From JAGQPD01 sp020426865 (GTDB taxonomy: Bacteria > Planctomycetota > Planctomycetia > Pirellulales > Pirellulaceae): a stretch of DNA of 64,000 bases. Each line of letters opens with the position of its first letter. Within the stretch, counting starts at the first letter, position 1. Shown here piece by piece: positions 24,347-35,200 of the stretch. Both the position numbers and the translations under genes were made by a program. Location: contig JAWKTN010000007.1 of the NCBI GenBank assembly GCA_041399065.1, forward strand, positions 434,001 through 498,000, read 5' to 3'. A model generated the notes under the pieces. That model ran no database searches. It was not told the DNA's origin and saw nothing but the letters and a program-made list of their open reading frames with translations.

Positions 24347-27337
24347 ATGGATCCCTTAACAAGTTTCATGCTATTGCTTGTCAAGCTGCTTCTCATTGAT
24401 GCCGTCTTGGTTGGCGTGCTGGTCATCCTGTTGGTCCCCTTTGCCATGTACAAGCCGGCGGCTTTGGCAATCTTGAAGCGGAATTTCCTGGGGTACTTCA
24501 GTAACCCGACGGGTTACGTGTTCATCTTTTTGTTTGTCGTGCTCAGTTCCGTGGCCGCATTTTGGTCACAGGATTTCTTTAATGCCAATCTCGCCACGTT
24601 GGACCAGCTGAACAGCAAGTTTCCGCTGATCATGCTGGTGTTCATCCCCGCGATCACGATGAGCATCTGGTCGGAGGAACGCCGCGAGGGTACCGACGAA
24701 TTGCTGCTGACGATTCCCGCCAGCGACGTCGATATTGTCGTTGGCAAATACTTCGCGGCGGCATCGATCTTTACCGCATCGTTGCTGTTCTCGCAGATCG
24801 CCAGCTACTGCATGCTGGGGTCGCTGGCGATGGGTGATTTGGATTTGGGGCTGTTCATTACCACCTACGTCGGTTATTGGATGATCGGCATGGCGATGTT
24901 GGCGATCGGTATGGCCGCATCGTACTTGACGGGCAATCTCACGGTGGCATTCATCCTGGGAGCACTGTTCAACGCCCCGCTGGTAGCGCTGCAATGGGCC
25001 GACCGGTTGACCGCCGGTGAAGGGACCGCGCAATCGATGTCGTGGTGGAGTTTCGCCGCGCGGTTCAATGATTTTGGACGCGGGGTTGTGAGCTTTTCGT
25101 CAAGCGTATTCTTCGTCGGGCTGATCGCCTTCGGCGTCTATCTCTGTGTGGTGCTGATCGGGCGACGACACTGGAGTGGCGGACGCGACGGGAGTTCGCT
25201 GTTTGGGCATTATTTGATTCGTTCGGTTTCGCTGGCTTTGTTGGCCATCATGGGGACATTGCTCATCTACAACGTTGGTTGGATGAACCGCGCACGGTAC
25301 GATTTTACCAGCGAAAAGATTAATTCATTGGCACCCGATACCGTTCGCTTGCTGAAAGAGTTAAAGCCCGAGCACCCGGTGCAGATCGAAGCGTTTCTCA
25401 GTAAAACGGTGCCCGAACAATATGTGAAGACGAAGGTCGATCTCAAGAATGCATTGGAAGAGTTCAAGGCGATTGCCGGCGACGACGTGCGAGTGGTCGT
25501 CCACGATAATCTGGAACCGTTTACCGACGACGCGGCCCGCGCAGAGGAACAGTACGGCATCGAAGCACAGGATCTGGTGGTGGAGAGCCGTGGTGGAATC
25601 TCGCAAGAGACGATTTACCTCGGTGCGGCCGTAACCAGCGGCTTGGAACGTAAAATCATTCCGTTCTTCGATCGTGGTATCCCCGTCGAGTACGAATTGA
25701 TTCGTTCGGTATTGACGGTCACTCGCGGGGCCAAGCAGCGTGTCGGTGTGGTGAAGACCGACGCAGAAATGTTCGGCGGCTTCGACATGATGCGCATGCA
25801 GCAACGGGAAAAACAGCTGATCGTTTCCGAACTGGAGAAGCAATACGAAGTGGAAGAGGTCGATCTTACAAACCCCATCGTGGAAGGTAAGTTCGATATG
25901 CTGCTGGTTGTCCAACCATCTTCGCTGCCCCAGCCCCAACTAAATAACTTGATCACCGCCATTCGCAACGGTCAGCCCGCCGCGATCTTTGAAGATCCAT
26001 TTCCTGTGGCGTTAGGCAATGCCCCAGGCACGGGGGAAGCGAGGCGTCCACAGGGCAACATGATGTTCGGGGGCGGTCAACCTCCGGAACCCAAAGGAGA
26101 CATCCGTCAGCTATGGTCGCTGTTAGGAATTGAAATGGTCGGACGGCCACAACCGATGGGTGGCATGTTCGACGCGGATGTCATCTGGCAGGACTACAAC
26201 CCGTATGAGAACCTGGTGCAAGTGGCACAAATCACGAAAGAGTGGGTCTTTGTCGGCGACGGGGCACCGGGTGCCAGCGATCCGCTCAGCAAAGAGCAGG
26301 CGATCACCAGCGGATTAAATCAGATGCTGTTCTTGTTCCCCGGTGCGGTGGAGAACATGGGGACCGCGAAGGGATTGAGTTTCGAGCCGTTGGTGACCAC
26401 GGGCGATTCGACCGGAACCATTTCGATGGAGGCTCTGCGGTCGGGGCAGATGGACCCACGGCTGTTAGCATTCCAGCGTAAGGCGAGCCGCAAGCGATAT
26501 GTGCTGGCTGCCCGGATCCAGGGGACGCTCAAAGACGACCTGACGATGTCTGCCGCTGGAGCTCAACTCGCTACGGCCGCTGCCATGGGAGCTGGACAAG
26601 ACGCTTCGGGAGAAACCGAAGACTCAAAACCGCCATCCGACAGCGAGGAAAACAAGGATGCTGAGAAAAGCAGTGGGGACAAGGAGATCAACGTCGTGTA
26701 CGTGAGCGACATTGATCTGTTACATTCCGACTTCCTTTCCATTCGAGCTAGACCTGATGACGCCATTCCGTGGCAATTTGATAATGTCACCTTCGTATTG
26801 AACGTCGTGGATTCGCTCGTGGGCCATTCGGATCTGGTTACTATTCGCAAACGGCAGCCGCACCATAGCACGTTGAAGCTGGTCGATTCCAAGACGGAGA
26901 ATGCTCGGAAAGACGCGCAAAACGAAATGGAGACGTACGAAGAGAATTTCAAGAAGGAACGTGACGATATCGAAAAGGACTTGAAGAAGCGAGCGACGGA
27001 ATTGACCAACGAGCTGAATGAATTGGTTGCCAAGGCCCAACAGGGCGAAGAAGTCGATCGACGGCGGTTCGTCGAGCTGCAGCAGCGCATTCAGATCGAG
27101 GAAGAGCAGGCCAACAAGCGGCTCGATGCCAAAGTCAAGTCGTTACGTGAAGAGCGTGATCGCAAGTTGCGAAGTATCCAACGCAATCTCAACAGCGAAG
27201 TCCGTCGCGTGCAAAATGTTTACAAGATGATGGCCGTCGGTTTGCCAGCGGTCCCGCCGCTGCTTATTGGATTGTTGGTATTTGGTGTTCGGTTGACTCG
27301 CGAACGTGAAGGCATTTCCGCCGAACGACTTCGCTAG
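24347..27337 (+). CDS. Fused ABC-2 permease and GldG-like extracytoplasmic protein
   Basis: 996 residues. Residues 1-40 hold one membrane helix; 45-275 an ABC-2 permease with about six helices (LKRNFLGYFSNPTGYVFIFLF, WSEERREGTDELLLTIPASD). A GldG-type auxiliary domain follows after another helix near 285-305 (YDFTSEKINSLAPDTVRLLK, DLVVESRGGISQETIYLGAA, PVEYELIRSVLTVTRG). The C-terminus has a charged coiled coil (about 845-960) and a final membrane helix. In Bacteroidetes GldF and GldG are separate; here they are one chain. An inserted low-complexity part (PPSDSEENKDAEKSSGDKE) precedes the coiled coil. The gene starts 99 bases after the ATPase gene. Confidence 0.9.
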   Translation: MDPLTSFMLLLVKLLLIDAVLVGVLVILLVPFAMYKPAALAILKRNFLGYFSNPTGYVFIFLFVVLSSVAAFWSQDFFNANLATLDQLNSKFPLIMLVFIPAITMSIWSEERREGTDELLLTIPASDVDIVVGKYFAAASIFTASLLFSQIASYCMLGSLAMGDLDLGLFITTYVGYWMIGMAMLAIGMAASYLTGNLTVAFILGALFNAPLVALQWADRLTAGEGTAQSMSWWSFAARFNDFGRGVVSFSSSVFFVGLIAFGVYLCVVLIGRRHWSGGRDGSSLFGHYLIRSVSLALLAIMGTLLIYNVGWMNRARYDFTSEKINSLAPDTVRLLKELKPEHPVQIEAFLSKTVPEQYVKTKVDLKNALEEFKAIAGDDVRVVVHDNLEPFTDDAARAEEQYGIEAQDLVVESRGGISQETIYLGAAVTSGLERKIIPFFDRGIPVEYELIRSVLTVTRGAKQRVGVVKTDAEMFGGFDMMRMQQREKQLIVSELEKQYEVEEVDLTNPIVEGKFDMLLVVQPSSLPQPQLNNLITAIRNGQPAAIFEDPFPVALGNAPGTGEARRPQGNMMFGGGQPPEPKGDIRQLWSLLGIEMVGRPQPMGGMFDADVIWQDYNPYENLVQVAQITKEWVFVGDGAPGASDPLSKEQAITSGLNQMLFLFPGAVENMGTAKGLSFEPLVTTGDSTGTISMEALRSGQMDPRLLAFQRKASRKRYVLAARIQGTLKDDLTMSAAGAQLATAAAMGAGQDASGETEDSKPPSDSEENKDAEKSSGDKEINVVYVSDIDLLHSDFLSIRARPDDAIPWQFDNVTFVLNVVDSLVGHSDLVTIRKRQPHHSTLKLVDSKTENARKDAQNEMETYEENFKKERDDIEKDLKKRATELTNELNELVAKAQQGEEVDRRRFVELQQRIQIEEEQANKRLDAKVKSLREERDRKLRSIQRNLNSEVRRVQNVYKMMAVGLPAVPPLLIGLLVFGVRLTREREGISAERLR

Positions 27338-27385
27338 CAAAATATAACGATAAAAAAATAATATACTCGCCAGGAGCTTGGAACC

Positions 27386-28954
27386 ATGAACCAGATGACG
27401 AAGACAGCAATCTTTGCCGGATTGGCGGCCGTGGTCTCGCTGGCCGCGATCGTTACTCGCCCGGGCGAGGTGAAAATCGACTCCGGCGATCTTGTCGGCA
27501 AGAATCTGTTTCCATCGTTTGACGACCCATTTGCCGCCAAGAGCCTGAAGGTCGTCGAGTACAACGCCGAGCTTGGTGAGTCAAAGTCGTTCGAGGTGGC
27601 GCAACTCAATAACCAATGGGTGATCCCTTCGCATCACAATTACCCGGCGGATGCCGCCGATCGCCTGAAAGAGGCGGCGACGCTGCTGTTAGACCTGGAG
27701 GTGATTAGCAAAGTCAGCGACGATGCATCGAGCCACGAACTTTATGGTGTCGTCGAACCGGCGGAGAATACAGAACCGGGCAAGAAGGGCGTCGGCAAGT
27801 TGATCCAGTTGGAGAACGAAAAGGGCGACCGGTTGGCACAGATTGTCGTGGGGGCAGAGGTTCCCGAAAAGTCCAATCTGCGTCACGTGCGGGTGCCGGG
27901 GCAAAGTGCTGTCTACGTCGTGGAGATCGATCCCAGCAAGGTCTCGACAAAATTTGAAGATTGGATCGAGCAAGACCTGTTGAAGCTCAATGCTTTTGAT
28001 TTGGCACACGTTGAGATTCGCGACTACTCGGTGCAGCCAACGGTTACTCCGCAAGGAATTGCGGTCGACTACCAACAACGGTTAGACATGACCGTCAATT
28101 GGGACAGTACCGAGTCGAAGTGGCTGTTGAAGGAATTGAAGGAGTCGCGAGGTAATGGGCTCGAAACGGTTCAGTTGATGGAAAGCGAAGAGCTGAACAC
28201 GAAGAAGCTCGACGACATGAAGCGTGCTTTGGATGAACTGAAAATTGTCAACGTCGAACCCAAACCCGCAGGATTGGGCGAGGATCTGAAAGCCGATCGC
28301 GGGATCCAACAGAACCGCGAAAGTATGATGTCCCTCATGGACCAAGGGTTCTTTCCCGTCGGTATGGGTGGGGGAGATAGCGTGGAGTTGCTGTCGAGTG
28401 ACGGCGAAGTTATCGCCGTGACGAAGGATGCCGTTCGGTACACGCTGAGGTTTGGGCGCATCGCGGCATCCGCAGGTGACGAAGAGGAAAACAGTAAGTT
28501 GAATCGGTTCGTGATGGTTACGGCGGAAGTGGATGAGCAATCACTGCCCGAACCTACATTGGAAGAGGTGCCGGACGTAGACGCCGCAGGCCAGTCAGCG
28601 GAGGAAAGTGTAGCGGAGGAAGGTGCAGCGGAGGAAGGTGCAGCGGAGGAAGGTGCAGATGCCGATGCGGCCAAAGCGGCGCGCCAGGCCGAGCGAGATC
28701 GGATCCTCAAGGAAAATCAGCGCAAGAACGACGAGTACAAGGACAAGCGGCAGAAGGCCGCCGATAAAGTCCGCGAATTGAATTATCGCTTTGCCGATTG
28801 GTATTACGTGATTGGTGAAGACGTCTACAAGAATATCCACCTCGCACGCGCTGATGTTGTCCAGGAAAAGGACATTCCGGTCGACGAGCAAACCGGCATC
28901 GACGCCTTCCGCGCATTGGAAGAGAAGGGACTGAAACGCGGCGATCAGCCGTAG
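27386..28954 (+). CDS. DUF4340-domain protein
   Basis: 522 residues. An N-terminal membrane anchor (ATG 27386, AGGAG 10 bases upstream) is followed by an exported domain of the DUF4340 type (ADRLKEAATLLLDLEVISKV, ASSHELYGVVEP, DRLAQIVVGAEVP, VYVVEIDPSKVSTKFEDWI). DUF4340 proteins usually follow GldG-like genes and probably work with the transporter. Near residues 405-425 an AEEGA unit is repeated three times from a 15-bp tandem repeat. The C-terminus is charged (EKGLKRGDQP). Confidence 0.88.
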   Translation: MNQMTKTAIFAGLAAVVSLAAIVTRPGEVKIDSGDLVGKNLFPSFDDPFAAKSLKVVEYNAELGESKSFEVAQLNNQWVIPSHHNYPADAADRLKEAATLLLDLEVISKVSDDASSHELYGVVEPAENTEPGKKGVGKLIQLENEKGDRLAQIVVGAEVPEKSNLRHVRVPGQSAVYVVEIDPSKVSTKFEDWIEQDLLKLNAFDLAHVEIRDYSVQPTVTPQGIAVDYQQRLDMTVNWDSTESKWLLKELKESRGNGLETVQLMESEELNTKKLDDMKRALDELKIVNVEPKPAGLGEDLKADRGIQQNRESMMSLMDQGFFPVGMGGGDSVELLSSDGEVIAVTKDAVRYTLRFGRIAASAGDEEENSKLNRFVMVTAEVDEQSLPEPTLEEVPDVDAAGQSAEESVAEEGAAEEGAAEEGADADAAKAARQAERDRILKENQRKNDEYKDKRQKAADKVRELNYRFADWYYVIGEDVYKNIHLARADVVQEKDIPVDEQTGIDAFRALEEKGLKRGDQP

Positions 28955-28987
28955 AGTGGCTTTGCAGCACAAACGGCGGGCATGACG

Positions 28988-29314
28988 TTACGATCCGACG
29001 GGCGTTCCCACTTCCCGGAGTGACTCGAGTGTGTAAATTCCGGTGTCATGTCCGTCGCTGAAGTGGATCGAATAGGCGTACTGTCCCACCGGCTCCATGG
29101 CGGTGATTCGCAGTGGCTGGAGCTCTGCGGGGCCGAGCACCGGGAGGAGATTCTGGTCGCTGTTGGCAGGCGATTGACGTTTTTCGCGACACGTGGCACA
29201 GGGGCATTGCTTACGTAGTTCACCCACGCGATATGCAAGGGTGATACCGTCGGACCAAGCGATGACGAGGGTCCGTTCGTCTTGAAGTGTTAGTTTTTCT
29301 GGTCGCGGGTTCAT
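28988..29314 (-). CDS. DUF971-domain protein
   Basis: 108 residues: LTLQDERTLVIAWSDGITLAYRVGELRKQCPCATC, with a CPCATC cysteine cluster, then YAYSIHFSDGHDTGIYTLESLRE. This is the DUF971 (gamma-butyrobetaine hydroxylase N-terminal-like) fold, often next to iron-sulfur or ligase genes; its exact role is unknown. It lies 12 bases downstream of the ligase gene and is probably cotranscribed. Confidence 0.9.
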   Translation of the reverse strand: MNPRPEKLTLQDERTLVIAWSDGITLAYRVGELRKQCPCATCREKRQSPANSDQNLLPVLGPAELQPLRITAMEPVGQYAYSIHFSDGHDTGIYTLESLREVGTPVGS

Positions 29315-29326
29315 GCATCGTCACTT

Positions 29327-30628
29327 TCAATTTGGGGCGTCGGCTCGCCGGTCGATAACTCGCCGGCTTTTTGCTTCGTATCTGGGTAGGCTTCCAAATG
29401 GTGCCGCTTCAACGGCGATATGCAGGCCGAGGACGGTGTGAAGACGCTCGGCGACTTGCTGCAACAGTTGCGGTTTGTTGTTGCTGATCTCGACAACGAC
29501 TTTCAATTCGTCCATGGGGCCTCGCTTTTCGGCGATCATCGCAAACTCAGCGATGATGGGAAATTCGCGGACGATCGCCTCAATGCTGCTCGGGAAAATA
29601 TTCACGCCACGAATGACGAGCATGTCATCGGCACGCCCGAGGATACCACCCTGCAGGAACAGGAAATTATTGTTGGCGTCTGGGGGTGTGACGGTGCGGA
29701 CGAGATCGCCTGTTCGGTAGCGGATCACGGGGCTTCCGAATCGGCCGAGCGAGGTGAGAACCAGCTCGTGCAATTCGCCCCTGTTGGTGGCATCGTGCGA
29801 TGATGTCAATGGGACGAGTTCAGCGATGAACTCTGATTCGGCAACATACAGACCGGTGCCAGCTTGATCGGCGAATCCCCAGGGTCCGATTTCTGTCGCA
29901 CCACTATGGTCGACGACGCGGGCTCCCCAAAGTTGTTCGATTCGATTTCGCACCGTGGGTATCGAGCCCCCCGGTTCGCCCGCGACGATTAACACTCGCG
30001 TCGCCGAAGATCGCAAATCGATCTTCATGTCGTCCGCGACTTCGGCCATCCGCAATGCGTAGGTGGGCGTACAACAGACGACGGTCGCCTCCGTATCAGC
30101 CAGCAACTGCAGTCGGGCAGCGGTTGTCAGGCCACCCGTGGGAACGACCAGCGCTCGCCGATACACCAATGCATCGTAAGCGCTCCAGAACCCAATGAAT
30201 GGCCCGAACGAGAATGCCATTAGTGCACGATCGTCGGGTGTGACGTCCGCCGCGTCCAGTACGTATTGCCACGTTTCGATCCACCATTGCCAATCGTCGT
30301 GTGTATCGAGAATTTTCAGTGGCCGGCCGCGGGTTCCCGACGTTTGGTGCAGCCGCACATATTGTCCGGCGGGAAAGGTGCGGTTGGGAGCGACACTCCG
30401 AGCATCGGCGTTTACTACCAAATCCAGTTTCGTAGTAAACGGCAGTTGACCGAGTTGCTCAAGGCTTTCGAGCGGCAGGGAAAGCTGAGAGAGTCTATCG
30501 GCGTAAAATGTGTTGCTCGGAAGGATATTGACCAGCATTTGGTTAAGCCGTGTCAGCTGCAAACGTTGCAACGTGTCGCGGTCCAATTGCTGCATGTGGC
30601 GTCGATGTGCATATAACGGATCGTGCAT
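29327..30628 (-). CDS. Phenylacetate-CoA ligase-like AMP-forming ligase
   Basis: 433 residues. An ANL-superfamily enzyme related to PaaK: LHQTSGTRGRPLKIL (phosphate loop), SFGPFIGFWSAYDALVYR, GATEIGPWGFADQAG, VIRYRTGDLVR, GRADDMLVIRGVNIFPSSIE and the C-terminal lid with EAKSRRVIDRR. It would adenylate a carboxylic acid and transfer it to CoA; no phenylacetate pathway genes are nearby, so the substrate is open. Confidence 0.88.
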   Translation of the reverse strand: MHDPLYAHRRHMQQLDRDTLQRLQLTRLNQMLVNILPSNTFYADRLSQLSLPLESLEQLGQLPFTTKLDLVVNADARSVAPNRTFPAGQYVRLHQTSGTRGRPLKILDTHDDWQWWIETWQYVLDAADVTPDDRALMAFSFGPFIGFWSAYDALVYRRALVVPTGGLTTAARLQLLADTEATVVCCTPTYALRMAEVADDMKIDLRSSATRVLIVAGEPGGSIPTVRNRIEQLWGARVVDHSGATEIGPWGFADQAGTGLYVAESEFIAELVPLTSSHDATNRGELHELVLTSLGRFGSPVIRYRTGDLVRTVTPPDANNNFLFLQGGILGRADDMLVIRGVNIFPSSIEAIVREFPIIAEFAMIAEKRGPMDELKVVVEISNNKPQLLQQVAERLHTVLGLHIAVEAAPFGSLPRYEAKSRRVIDRRADAPN

Positions 30629-30843
30629 GGCACTATGATACGGTCCGATAAGGAAGTCGGCCAGCCATCCTGCCGCGACCCCTGCCGTATTGGTCCGCTA
30701 CCTCCTATGATAGGAGCGTTGCTGTTGGAGACTCGGCCGGCCAACATGTCGAGCAAACGCAGGTTGCGTGCGTCGACACCAGAAGCACGTTGGACGAACC
30801 AGCGACGCTAAACTGCTCACTTGATGATTGATCACGATAGGAC

Positions 30844-32097
30844 ATGATGACTGCAGCCACTGAGCCACAATCGCCGAACAGGGGATCACTATTGGTGATC
30901 TTTGTAACAGTCTTTATCGACCTGCTGGGGTTTGCCATCGTCCTGCCGTTGTTGCCAGTTTATGCCCAATGGTTTAGTACGGATCATTCGGGCTGGCAAT
31001 TGGGACTATTGATGGCCAGTTTTTCGTTGATGCAGTTTTTGTTTGCACCAGTTTGGGGCCGGCTATCGGACCGAATTGGGCGACGGCCGGTGTTAATGAT
31101 TGGGTTGGCGGGATCGGTAGTCTTTTACTTTTTGTTTGGCATCGCGACCGTGCAACGCAGCATGGCCTTGCTCTTCCTGTCACGCATCGGCGCTGGAATT
31201 GCCGGGGCGACAATCTCGACCGCTCAAGCATACATTGCCGATTCTACGTCGCTTGAGCAGCGTCCCAAAGGGATGGCGTTGATTGGCATGGCATTTGGGT
31301 TAGGGTTTACGCTTGGGCCACTATTGGGGTATTTGGCGGTGTGGGGGAATCCCCAGCAGCCGGGACCGGCGCCCGGATACGTTGCCTCGGCACTCTCTGC
31401 AGGTGCGTTGGTGCTCGCTTTCTTTCTGTTGCCCGAGTCGCTTGACCGATCACGTCGACAAACGGTGCGTCATTTTTTTGATGCGGCAGCTTTGCGTCAG
31501 GCGATCGAGACGGCTTCGATTCGGCCGCTATTGATTTCAATTTTTGTCTGTGTGTTTTCCTTTGCGAATTTCGAAACGACGTTGTCGCTGTTGATCAAGG
31601 GGGGCGATGACATGACGACCCCCTTTCATTTCGATTTTCGCCAGGTGTTCCTCACGTATGCCTTCATTGGTTTCATGCTGGCGTTGGTGCAGGGGATGAT
31701 CGTGCGACGTTTGGCCGGACGAGTACCCGAAGGAATGTTGGCCGGGATTGGTGCCGGCGCACAAGTAGTCGGGTTCGTGTTGGTGTTATTGGCTGTGCGG
31801 GGCGCGTCGACTGGTTTGTTGTTCGCGGCACTGGCGGTTGTCGTCGCTGGATTCGGCATGATGAGCCCGTCACTGAATTCACTTCTTTCCCGCCGCTCGG
31901 ATCCCGCGCGGCAGGGAGGAATTCTGGGCGTTGGACAAAGTGTCAATTCAATGGCACGAATTCTGGGCTCGGGAATCGGCCTGCCGATGCTCAAAGCCAG
32001 CTGGAGCCTCCCCTACGTTACCGCTGCCGGGTTGATGTTGCTCGGATTATTGCTTGTCCTGTGGGCATCGCGCCGCGGCACCGACTATGCGGCCTAA
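30844..32097 (+). CDS. MFS transporter, TetA-like
   Basis: 417 residues with about twelve membrane helices. Near the N-terminus FIDLLGFAIVLPLLPVYAQ and the motif A loop GRLSDRIGRRPVLM are typical of the TetA/drug-proton antiporter group, as are TISTAQAYIADST and GMAFGLGFTLGPLLG. The substrate cannot be told from sequence; many planctomycete members are annotated as tetracycline-resistance-like without proof. Start ATG 30844 or the adjacent ATG 30847. Confidence 0.9.
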   Translation: MMTAATEPQSPNRGSLLVIFVTVFIDLLGFAIVLPLLPVYAQWFSTDHSGWQLGLLMASFSLMQFLFAPVWGRLSDRIGRRPVLMIGLAGSVVFYFLFGIATVQRSMALLFLSRIGAGIAGATISTAQAYIADSTSLEQRPKGMALIGMAFGLGFTLGPLLGYLAVWGNPQQPGPAPGYVASALSAGALVLAFFLLPESLDRSRRQTVRHFFDAAALRQAIETASIRPLLISIFVCVFSFANFETTLSLLIKGGDDMTTPFHFDFRQVFLTYAFIGFMLALVQGMIVRRLAGRVPEGMLAGIGAGAQVVGFVLVLLAVRGASTGLLFAALAVVVAGFGMMSPSLNSLLSRRSDPARQGGILGVGQSVNSMARILGSGIGLPMLKASWSLPYVTAAGLMLLGLLLVLWASRRGTDYAA

Positions 32098-32100
32098 TGG

Positions 32101-32213
32101 TCCAGGGCTGTCCCAGCCGTACAAGGTTCCGCGGCTGTCCCAGCTGTAGTTTTGCGCATCCAGCTGGGGACAGCTGGTGAACAATACATCCAGCTGGGAC
32201 CGCTGGGTAACTT
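32101..32213. repeat. Cluster of short GCTGTCCCAGC-type repeats
   Basis: Four variants in 110 bases: GGGCTGTCCCAGCCG, GCGGCTGTCCCAGCTG, CAGCTGGGGACAGCTG and CAGCTGGGACCGCTGG, in both orientations. They can fold into hairpins directly after the transporter stop codon and may end transcription, or be REP-like elements. A related CGGCTGTCGCAGCCG occurs at 39958-39972. Confidence 0.65.
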
Positions 32214-32281
32214 TGTTTGCCAGCTCTGTCATGTTATGATGCTGAGTGTCCTAACTCCATAGCCTTCACCGGAATATCGCA

Positions 32282-35200
32282 ATGGTCTGTCCGCTGCAAT
32301 ATCGCCGAACCCTGTCACTTGTCGGCAGCATGCTGTTGGCCATTGTTTTCGTGCCGCAGTCCATCCAGGGAGAAAATCTGGCGACCGATATTGCAGGGAT
32401 TCTTGCGACTCGCTGTCTTGAGTGTCACAGCGGAGCGGCGCCCGAGGGGGCGCTCGATTTGTCATCGTACGATGCGGCACTTCGTGGTGGAGAGAGCGGT
32501 CCGGCCGTTGCCCCGGGTGATGCCGACGCGAGTCTGCTGTGGAATCGAATCGCTGCCGGTGACATGCCACCGGAAGATTCGGCTCCACTTACCGATCAAC
32601 AACGGCTGCAATTACGGGAATGGTTGCAGAGCGGTGCCACGTATCCGGCCGCTGGGATCGATCGCTATCAGTATTCGACGGAATCGCGAGCTGGTTACGA
32701 TTGGTGGAGTCTGAATCCTATTGTCGCACCCGCAGTTCCGATTGACAACGCAGACGAGTGGTCGCGAAACGCCATTGATCGTTTCGTCTGGAATAGACTG
32801 AATGAGCGGGGGCTTCGGCCGAACGACGCGGCCGATCCTCTATCACTTGTGCGTCGCCTCTATTTTGACCTAACCGGTTTGCCGCCGACACCAGAGCAAG
32901 TGGCAGAATTTGTGTCGACACCTTCAGACGAAGCCTATGAAAAGCTAGTTGACCAACTGTTGGCCAGTCCGCGATACGGCGAGCGATGGGCGCGCCACTG
33001 GCTTGATGTTGCTCGATTCGGCGAAAGTGATGGTTTTGAACGCAACAACGTCCGCGACAATCAATGGCGGTACCGGGATTGGGTGATTCGTGCTTTGAAC
33101 TCCGACATGCCCTACGATCAATTTGTGCGTCTGCAGATTGCTGGCGACTTGATACAGGGAGATTCGCGCGGCATTGCGGCAGTGGGGTTCCTAACGGCGG
33201 GCGTCCATAACACGGTGGTTGGCGGGTCGGAATTCATGAAAAAAACCGCGCGGCAGGATGAACTGGAAGAAATTGCCGGGACCGTGGGACAGACATTTGT
33301 TGGTCTGACCGTGAATTGCGCCCGCTGCCACGATCACAAATTCGATCCGATTCCACAGCGAGAGTACTATCAATTCACAGCGGCGCTGGCCGGCGTCTAC
33401 CACGGCGAACGTGATTTTCAGGAACCGGAGCTTGCGAATGAGCTTCAACAGTTGCAAGAACAGCGGCAGCGCTTGACGCAACAGATACATGAAATCGAAG
33501 AACCGGCTCGTGCTCGGGCGCTGGCGATGCGTTCCCAGGATGCATCGGCATTGAAGCGCGTACCGCGCGATTCGCTCGACGCTCCGACAGCCGATCTGAC
33601 TTGGACGTTCGACATCGACTGCGACGATCAAACGCATCAGCTCGCGGGAACGCTCATCGGCAACGCTCGCATCGAAGGTGGCGCGCTGATCATCGACGAT
33701 GACACTTCGTTCGCCGAGACGTCTCCACTGATGTTCGACGTGGGACCCAAGACGCTGGAAGCTGTTGTGATGCTCAGTGATCTCGATCAGCGTGGTGGCG
33801 GGGCGATCTCCATACAAAACCAGAATGGTGACGTCTTCGACGCGATTGTCTACGGTGAGCGGGAACCACGACGTTGGATGGCGGGGAGCAACGGCTTTGC
33901 TCGCTCCCAAAACAGCGATGGTGACGACGAAGCGGAAGCGATCGAGCGACCGGTGCATCTGGCGATTGTCTACGACGAAGATGGAACGATACGGCGATAT
34001 CGGGATGGCCAGCCATATGGAGCAGACTACGGGGCGGCGTTGCAGCGGTTCTCGGGCGGAGATACGGTTTTTCGTTTTGGCTTGCGGCATTTGCCGGCCG
34101 GTGGCAACAAGCATCTCTCGGGCCGAATTTTGTTAGCCAGGTTTTACAATCGGGCCCTGTCCGCCGAGGAGGTATTGCAGACGACGCGAACGTGTCCGTC
34201 GTTTGTCGATGAACAGCAGCTCGCCGGGCAATTGGACGCCGCTCAGGTCACTCGTCGTGCCGAACTCACCCGGCAGCGAACCGAGGTGACTCGTCGTTGG
34301 AACGAGGTGAAAGCGAAACTCTCTGGCAAGATTTACACGGTCACGGCCCGCGTCAATCCGGGTGAGACGAAGCTGTTGCGACGTGGCAACGCGATGGACG
34401 AATTGGCAGTCGTGCGTCCCGGAGCCATCGCGGCGATCAGGAACTTGAACGCCGATTTTCAATTGCCCGCCGATGCCCCTGACGCCCAACGCCGTGTGGC
34501 TCTGGCCCAGTGGTTGACCGATCCGCAAAATCCACTAACGTCGCGCGTGATCGTCAATCGCGTCTGGCACCATCACTTCGGTGTCGGTATTGTGGAGACA
34601 CCGAATGACTTTGGTTTCAACGGCGGACGCCCAAGTCACCCACAGCTACTGGATTGGCTGGCAACCGAGTTCATTCAGCACAACTGGTCGCTGAAAGAAT
34701 TGCATCGTACGATCGTGTTGTCCGCGACGTACCGCCAGTCGTCACGCCGCAACGCGGAAGCGATGCGGCAGGATGCACAGAATCGCTTGTTGTGGCGACA
34801 TTCTCCAGTGCGATTGGACGCGGAGTCGCTGCGTGACGCGATGTTGGCGATATCCGGCCAGCTCGATCTGCGACCGTACGGGCCAGGATTCCGCGATGTA
34901 AAGGTTGAATACCTGGACGGTACGACGTACTATACACCGATTGATGAGCTTCGGCCAGAGTTCTGTCGCCGCACGATCTATCGTTTCTCGCCGCGAGGCG
35001 GTCGCAGCGCCCTGTTGGATACGTTTGATTGTCCCGATCCCGCTACGACGGCACCTAAGCGAAGCACCACGACGACTCCATTGCAAGCGTTAGCGCTGCT
35101 GAATGACAAATTCGTATGGGATGTTTCCCAACACACAGCTACTCGCATTCGACGCGATGTTGGCGACGATCAATATCGCCAAATCGTGCGCGCGTTCGCC

